From positions 74,358,417-74,422,416 of the forward strand of contig NC_134702.1 in assembly GCF_043290135.1 (NCBI RefSeq): a stretch of DNA of 64,000 nt, given 5' to 3'. The number at the start of each line of letters is the position of its first letter. Positions within the stretch are counted from its first letter, which is position 1. Below, in pieces: positions 59,101-64,000 of this stretch. The notes below the pieces were generated by a model. That model did not search any database and was not told where the DNA came from. It saw only the letters and a list, made by a program, of their open reading frames with translations. The DNA comes from Rhipicephalus microplus. Its lineage: Eukaryota > Arthropoda > Arachnida > Ixodida > Ixodidae. Position numbers and translations under genes: made by a program.

Positions 59101-62100
59101 TCTCCTGAATGAAAGGAAGTTAGCCAAAAAAGCACTCTTTTTGTGTGTAGGACAGTGGGCAAAAAGACATGTAGTCTGCTTACGATATATTCAAAGGATA
59201 ACAAAAAAATTACAAAATTACTGGCACTGCTGCTTCCATAAGATTGCTTCAGTAGTATGTAATTACTACTGTTCATGACCAAACTAAGCTCATGAGCAAA
59301 ATTTAACTGAGATTGACCTTTGAAGAATAAATGCACACTATATGGACAAAAATGAGCAGACTCACATTTAATCTTTCGCAGCAGGCACAAAAGGCCCACG
59401 TAGATGTCATCAAATGGGTGATAAACAAGGGCCGTCGAGAGAGAGTCGATGAGCATTGTGAAAGGTTCCGTCTCCTTGCTGAAACGCTCCACCCACATTG
59501 ATGGGCTGCATTTTTCTGGAGCGCAAAAGGCGTCGTGAATGAAAATCCTGAAAAAATTGTCAATAGTGTTGTTTCTAAGAGGACGTAAAATTAATTATGT
59601 AAGCAACAAGCCTAGCATGCATGCGACACATGGGTAATTGTGATGAAACAAAACTATTGAATGCTTCTGTTTGCTAAGAGGCTCATCACAAGAAAAAAAA
59701 GCAAGGGAAATGGCCTCAATAAACAAAGTATTTCGGAACGGTTATTCCATCTCATTTACCAGGGACAAAATTCATGCCAGTCCGTTATTTTTATCTGCAC
59801 TGTACTTTATAGAAAATATAAATGAAGCATCCTTGCTCATTTATTTTATTGTTTGCATGAAAGTGCATAAAATATAACGACAATGAATATGCATTTCCAG
59901 TTTTGAACTAGACAGCTTTACTATCCCAACTGCAAACTTCCATGGCGTTATCCTTTCAGACATGCTTGTGTGGTAGCTAAAAAGCATTCGGTCAATGAGT
60001 GTATCTGGGTTTACAGGTATCATGAAGAAACAAAAAAGCATTTTTAAATTTTTTTCAGAAGAAATCAAAAGTTGGTAATCACAACAGCAACCACAGGCCT
60101 CCTGTGTTGCAAGCATTGAAGTTATAGTCACAAACGATGTGACTAGCAAGAGAATCGGCAAGTACAAAAGTTACCATATTTCTAGCCACAATATGACGGT
60201 AAAAATGAATCAATTTCATCTGAAAGTTAGGGCTGAGACTTGACAGCTTGACACTCTGTTTAAGAAACATACGTACCTTGTGAAAGTGACACCACTAGTG
60301 GCTTAAGGCAATTTGCATCTTTTTTCTTTTTCATGTGAGTTGACTTCCAGCACCATATTATTTCAATTAGGCTCTATCATGTTTTTATGAACATAAGATA
60401 GTTTTACACCACAACAAAAGCACACCTAGAAAACTAATTTTTAGTCATCTATTGCAGGCAGATTTTAAGCTTTACAAATACAAAACATAGAAACCAGTGT
60501 TTTAAAACTGCCAAAGCTTTAAACTGAAGCCATGCATCAACATACCTGTCAATAGTGCTAGGTGGAAAGCACTTTCTGATTATGGTTTCTTCCCTGTCGT
60601 AACTCAAGATGTGCACATTGTGGCCCCTGATAGGGAAAAATAGCATGTATAAGTAATAAAAATTTTTCAAGTGACATGCCTTTAAATAATAACAAAAAAG
60701 AAAGAATGGCTAGGGATAGGAGAGGCCAGAAGATTGAGATAATTTATCAGTACATGTAATTTCGAATAGATTTCGTATAGCATACATGTCACACTGAATT
60801 AAGAAGGTAACTGAACTAGAAAGGCTACGAAACTGAGATGGCAAAGCAGATGCTACACCATAGATGCCATCTACCTGATCCCACAACAAAAGCTTAGAAG
60901 TCAGAGTTGGGCACTGGAGCAATTATTTATAAATTATGCCTATTTTTATGTGCAACAAGTGTGACCATACATAAGCAACTCAGCTGAACAACATGGTTGC
61001 TGTGCCACTTGATCGACCACTGTCTGCTTGCTTACATATTAACGTATGCAAATGTAATTTCAAACTAGTTGAGGCAATTGAGAAGTGTTCAGCAGTGTTG
61101 CATCTCATAGCATGATGCACGTTTCCCGTACCTGTACTGAGAAGCTCAGCATAGGCAAGAAGTCACGGATTGGTGTGCCTTCTATATGAACTTATTCTCT
61201 CTTTAATCTTGAGTAAATTCATGATTACCAAAGCCTGAGACGTAGAACCTCTTTTGCAAAATGTATTCCAACAAACCACCACACATTTACAAATAGCTAC
61301 GAAGCTTTTTCACGTGAGGGCCCCTCCACAACTTCAGTATTCCTAGGCACACACAGGGAATTAACACATTTCAGAGCTGGTATGAACATGTAAAATCCAA
61401 AAGTATAAAAGACTTTGAGAAAACAACCCGAGATTGGAAAAAGAGACAACACAATGGGAACAGGCACAAAAGGAGCAAAAGAAGAAAAGGAGCAGGCACA
61501 AAGAAAAAGGTGCCATGCTTTAGCAGAGCATTACGTTGGTTGAGCTGATGCATAGTTCATCAAAAGGTTTGTGGTACAAACAGATAATCAGGAAAAAAAA
61601 AAACAAGAAGAAAAAGACAAAACGGGATGCTAGGCATCCTATTCCGTCTTACTTGTCGTCTTGGTTCTCAGTTAATGCAACAAATGACTTGTAAAGCTGC
61701 CTTGGTCAAGGTAGCAACGAGGCTGACTAAAGACGATAAAAGAAGAGTTGTGCAGAATGGTAGCAAGTGAACATTTTTAGCGATGAAAGCAGAACAGCAG
61801 TCTCACATGAAGCAGAATAACTGAAGAGGAAAAAAACCTCTGTTGCGCACCTTGATTTGTTGTACTGTGTAGCACCAATAAAAGTAGTATTTTCGAAATT
61901 GTGCGCTCGTAATCTATGATGCACAAGTTACCTTGCTCGTCACAACTAACGCTCTCAAATTTTCTATAAACAGTTTCTCGTTACTACAGTTATGACTTTT
62001 TCGTTTTCGTAGTATGGTACGCACGACAATAAATCATTTTTGAGAAATTATATCACCTGTCATTTAAGTGCAGTTATTTCAGTGCTTGGCTGAGTTTTTG

Positions 62101-62950
62101 TGTTAGGTGCCACAGAAATAATTTTCCAAATTTCATTTAAAAGTATTTACGGATGCATACTGAATTCTTTTGAAATAAATATGCGTGCCTTTCTCGAAAC
62201 ACGATTTTGTGACGGTGAATTGCTGGTAGTGAGCCCAGTAAACGTACGTCGCACACTTTTGACTACAGACTCTCCAAATGTAGGTACATTTTGCAGCTAA
62301 AATTAAGTAGCGTCAAATGTGTGATATATATACTGCTTTTGAAAACTGCATTCAAGCTATAACCCATGAGCAAAGACAAAAATGACGAATAACTTTGGTA
62401 ACTGTATTATACCACGTCTCATAATCGTTTGGTGGTATTTTGGACGTCTAAACCCACATATCAATCAATTATACCAGGTAGTCCGAGCATTTCAGCGCGT
62501 TTCATGTGACACTTGGCTAGAAGTTTTCTATAGCGAGCAGTAATCTAGTAAGCACTGTTTGAATGCCTTTCACAGGTGCGGAAATTGTAACACACGAAAG
62601 TACTTTCAAGAAACAGCAACCAATTAACGCAGGTACGCAGATGGGCCGGCACCAACACAACAAGCGGCATGCGTTGCGTCGTAACATTCAAGTAACAAGA
62701 ACGACTGTAAATGGATCTTGAGAGACATTGTCTTATTGTACAAACCTGATCGCCCAAGTATTTGCGAAGGAATCCGCGATCAAGCGACCTCGCTGCTCCA
62801 ATGTGTCTGCAAGTAGTCCACCGTCAACAACTTTCCAAGATCCTTTTGAAATAAATGAAACGATCGCAACGTTCTCGTATAATGTGGCACATTACCGTTT
62901 ATTAGCACCAGTCCTGAAGCGCTCCTTTGAGAAAGCAAGACCTGTAACAT
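50021..62950 (-). CDS. ELP5: Elongator complex protein 5, 9-exon model
   Basis: Minus-strand exons are 62950-62896, 62842-62746, 60626-60546, 59547-59366, 57682-57658 (tentative), 56449-56188, 54289-54209, 50677-50580 and 50123-50021. With the 25-nt exon the total is 984 nt, 327 residues. ELP5 pairs with Elp4 and Elp6 in a RecA-like ring of Elongator, which adds carboxymethyl groups to wobble uridine of tRNA. Family marks are the N-terminal SGLVLI, GHNVHILSYDRE, LIDSLSTAL, the near-invariant DPTANLTFNLRLSEEE and the acidic end EEDDPDDDLNF. Human ELP5 is about 300 residues. Without the microexon the frame breaks between exons 4 and 6. Confidence 0.9.
50124..51219 (-). other. ELP5 intron 8 and start of intron 7
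   Basis: Apart from exon 8 only AT-rich DNA with short ORFs. No repeat boundary is seen before the Tigger at 51220. Confidence 0.45.
50580..50677 (-). CDS. ELP5: ELP5 exon 8
   Basis: GCCCATAG acceptor and CTCAA/GTAAGC donor. Contains DPTANLTFNLRLSEEEKVAK, the most conserved ELP5 stretch. Confidence 0.95.
51220..53429 (+). mobile_element. Tigger transposon, 2.2 kb, in ELP5 intron 7
   Basis: Ends are CAGTCAAACTCCGTTACAAC at the left and CAGTCAAATTTGGCTACAAC read inward from the right, with TA on both sides (51218-51219, 53430-53431). Length is close to full for Tigger. It lies opposite to ELP5 transcription. Confidence 0.9.
51880..53280 (+). pseudogene. Tigger transposase, inactivated
   Basis: Starts at MPESKKLKFFSLEQKVKII, a CENP-B N-terminal helix-turn-helix, followed by a frameshift. 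CENP-B second-helix material lies near 52200 (WLNQLKERHEIVR). DDE-domain pieces are TVLLCTNINGSDKQPLLVIG and the region near 52560-52680. The C-terminal part reads through 52990-53090. Many stops and shifts; no continuous frame remains. Confidence 0.85.
53432..54208 (-). other. ELP5 intron 7, right part
   Basis: No gene. G-run at 54021-54034, otherwise AT-rich. Confidence 0.45.
54209..54289 (-). CDS. ELP5: ELP5 exon 7
   Basis: TTTCTTCAG acceptor, GTG/GTGAGC donor. 27 codons in phase 0: DEEFVLKPDLSITDIKKVAE and on, equivalent to the WFSILPDFSLDL part of human ELP5. Confidence 0.85.
54290..56187 (-). other. ELP5 intron 6
   Basis: No gene. Holds the tRNA-like SINE piece at 54981-55045 and an A-run near 55680. 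Confidence 0.45.
54981..55045 (-). mobile_element. tRNA-like SINE head
   Basis: On the minus strand GTGGCCAAGTGGCTAGACG gives an A box and GCAGGTGTGAATCTCCCGTC a degenerate B box. It lacks an intact cloverleaf. Same sense as ELP5. Confidence 0.55.
56188..56449 (-). CDS. ELP5: ELP5 exon 6
   Basis: TTTCGCAG acceptor and GAG/GTAAGA donor. 87 codons with LTPTNMLQEIQCLHYI and ALQIIVALLHADVHEE, the core beta-sheet and helix region. Confidence 0.88.
56908..57137 (-). mobile_element. full-length Ruka-type tRNA-derived SINE
   Basis: 230 bp on the minus strand. The tRNA-like head has GTCTAGTGGCTAAGGCTGC (A box) and GGATCGAATCCC (B box). The body runs from GTAGGCCCGTGTGCTCAG to GGGACGTTAAACCCCATATA and the tail is ATCAATCA. 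The 15-bp target duplication AATT(T/C)GCCCCATCTT lies at 56893-56907 and 57138-57152. Inserted in ELP5 intron in the sense direction. The name rests on memory of tick SINEs, not on a search. Confidence 0.9.
57153..59365 (-). other. ELP5 intron(s) between exons 4 and 6
   Basis: Contains the candidate microexon at 57658-57682. 58200-58560 resembles a dispersed tick repeat (GGGGCCATGACACAGCC). No other gene. Confidence 0.45.
57658..57682 (-). CDS. ELP5: ELP5 candidate 25-nt microexon
   Basis: Exon 4 ends in phase 1 and exon 6 needs phase 2, so an exon of length 3n+1 is required. TTGCTCTTAG precedes and GTATTC follows a 25-nt segment that fits, encoding SRLLLTLLR across its junctions. I searched for a phase match, so chance is a real risk. 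Confidence 0.3.
59366..59547 (-). CDS. ELP5: ELP5 exon 4
   Basis: TTTTTTCAG acceptor and AAAT/GTGAGT donor. Encodes 60 residues including the Walker-B-like region FTMLIDSLSTAL. Confidence 0.9.
60546..60626 (-). CDS. ELP5: ELP5 exon 3
   Basis: CCCTATCAG acceptor, GTATGT donor. Encodes GHNVHILSYDREETIIRK and on, matching the GEQVHIL strand of human ELP5. Confidence 0.88.
62415..62467 (+). mobile_element. truncated, diverged Ruka-type SINE
   Basis: About 53 bp of the SINE 3' end (CTCATAATCGTTTGGTGGTA, ACCCACATATCAATCA) between ATTATACCA repeats at 62406-62414 and 62468-62476. It is more diverged than the other copies. Confidence 0.75.
62746..62842 (-). CDS. ELP5: ELP5 exon 2
   Basis: After TTTATTTCAAAAG. 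Encodes GSWKVVDGGLLADTLEQRGR and onward to SFANTWAI, donor CAG/GTTTGT. This frame has no ATG of its own and a stop just upstream, so it must be spliced to exon 1. The phase fits exactly. Confidence 0.75.
62896..62950 (-). CDS. ELP5: ELP5 exon 1 (start)
   Basis: ATG, then LQVLLSQRSASGLVLIN plus one base. It resembles the ML..LL...GLVLL start of ELP5. The donor ACG/GTAATG is weak and the next intron is only 53 nt. Confidence 0.7.
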
Positions 62951-64000
62951 GGCTGGAAGTGAATGAAAACACGACTACAGACTTGCTACAGAAGACGCAA
63001 CGCACAACTCATGGGGAGCGCCATATTTTCACAAGGTAGTGAACACGTATTCACAGAACTCGCCAAGTATGGCGAAGCTTGAAGAACAGAAAAAACAAGC
63101 TCAAGATCACTCTAAAAAATGATTGTAATCTAAAGTCACAAATAATCACAGTATAAAATTTTGTCAAAAGCATTGTAACAATTACGCTAACGTATAAAAT
63201 TGTTAGATGAAAAAACGGAGGAATAGTTTTCAGAAACACGACACAAGAAATGAAATCAACGACTGACACGCTAACCCCGAAGGCTTATGGCCCATCGCAA
63301 ACTTCTTGGCTAAGTGAAAAGCTTATTCACACCGCTCGTGCTGTTTAGTGTGACAATGCACAAGCAGGCCAATAAGAGGCATTAACGTTCACGCTGTAGT
63401 GCAGTCAACTAAATTAAAGACGATACGTTTTTACCTTGTTGCGCATTTGTACTGTACCATGGGTGGGGGAGGGTGCAAAACCTTATTGCCTGTACATGGG
63501 TATCGCCAGGATTTATTTCGGGAGGAGTCCTACCGTGATATCGATATGTTCATCATTTTACGTGTGCGTGTATGTTAGTGTGCACCTTTCTCAAGCAGGC
63601 ATATTCATGCAGACGTGACATAATTATGCGCTGCCATATATGTTCTTCATTTCTCGCTTCATATTTCTTTCAAATCGTCCTAAGTATGTCAGCATTGTTT
63701 TTTAAAGACAGATGCCCGTTGATAGGCTCTCAGTGTGACAAAATTAAGTGTTTTGTACAACATTTAAGTGATTTTTTCCCTTCATTGATCTTTTTGTAGA
63801 ACACTAGTACTATTCTACAGTTTTTGTAAAAACTAGAACAATTAAATTTGCATTCTCTGATAGGCAACTATATGGTTCAATATTCCCATCAACTGGCATT
63901 GTAATTGTATCGTGGTTTGGGGAGGGTGCGAAAGTTAATTTATGGGTGTCGCCAGTCTTTTTTTTATTTTTTTTTCAAGGAGCCCATAACCCAATAACCT
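62951..64000. other. region upstream of ELP5
   Basis: Should include the ELP5 promoter on the minus strand; no TATA box is evident. A related segment occurs twice, near 63446-63525 and 63902-63990 (GTGGGGGAGGGTGCAAAA and TTTGGGGAGGGTGCGAAA, then ATGGGTATCGCCAG and ATGGGTGTCGCCAG). Nothing genic is seen. Confidence 0.5.

Larger units (their letters stand above)
59548..62745 (-). other. ELP5 introns 2 and 3
   Basis: Around exon 3 only AT-rich DNA; the truncated SINE at 62415-62467 is the one recognisable repeat. Confidence 0.45.

Noticed and set aside
1..64000. Bacterial contamination, horizontally acquired operon or new defence system
   Set aside because: All recognised coding sequence is either spliced animal genes or eukaryotic transposons; no compact run of unspliced non-transposon genes exists.

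Overview
The window looks like nuclear DNA of a hard tick (Ixodida, probably metastriate). The evidence is very long, repeat-filled introns around short conserved exons, several copies of a tRNA-derived SINE of the Ruka type described in Rhipicephalus, a long I-like LINE with RNase H, and many pogo/Tigger-type DNA transposons. The genus is inference; no marker in the window fixes it. Two real host genes can be read exon by exon. No bacterial, plasmid, CRISPR or toxin feature is seen, and I found no undescribed multi-gene system.

Layout. 1-2.7 kb is non-genic apart from a 38-bp SINE stub. 2.74-14.33 kb is one I-like LINE on the minus strand (ORF1 gag with three zinc knuckles; ORF2 endonuclease, reverse transcriptase and RNase H). 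A 6.1-kb LTR retrotransposon (3351-9495, flanked by GCAGG) is inserted inside its RNase H domain. That element is also on the minus strand, carries only gag-protease, and has an aberrant LTR-LTR tandem at its 5' side. 14.3-21.9 kb holds no recognised gene, only a CpG-rich patch, a minisatellite, a 230-bp tandem duplication and simple repeats.

21.95-43.16 kb, plus strand: the mitochondrial ribosomal small-subunit gene MRPS22, 8 exons and 357 codons, with every splice phase closing. Its introns hold an I-like LINE fragment split by a TIR element, a 3-kb hAT-like element with a Tigger nested in it, a second Tigger, two copies of one MITE in opposite orientation, a 117-bp palindrome and a decayed Ty3/gypsy element.

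43.2-50.0 kb is intergenic, with twin hairpins, tRNA-like SINE heads, a TIR element and AT-rich direct repeats. 50.02-62.95 kb, minus strand: the Elongator subunit gene ELP5, eight firm exons plus a tentative 25-nt microexon that closes the frame (327 codons). Its introns hold a 2.2-kb Tigger, a full-length SINE with a 15-bp target duplication and smaller SINE pieces. MRPS22 and ELP5 converge tail to tail. 63-64 kb shows nothing genic.

The two host genes serve translation in different compartments: MRPS22 in the mitoribosome small subunit, ELP5 in the Elp4-5-6 part of Elongator, which modifies wobble uridine in tRNA. The proximity carries no evident functional link. Most of the remaining structure is nested transposon history.
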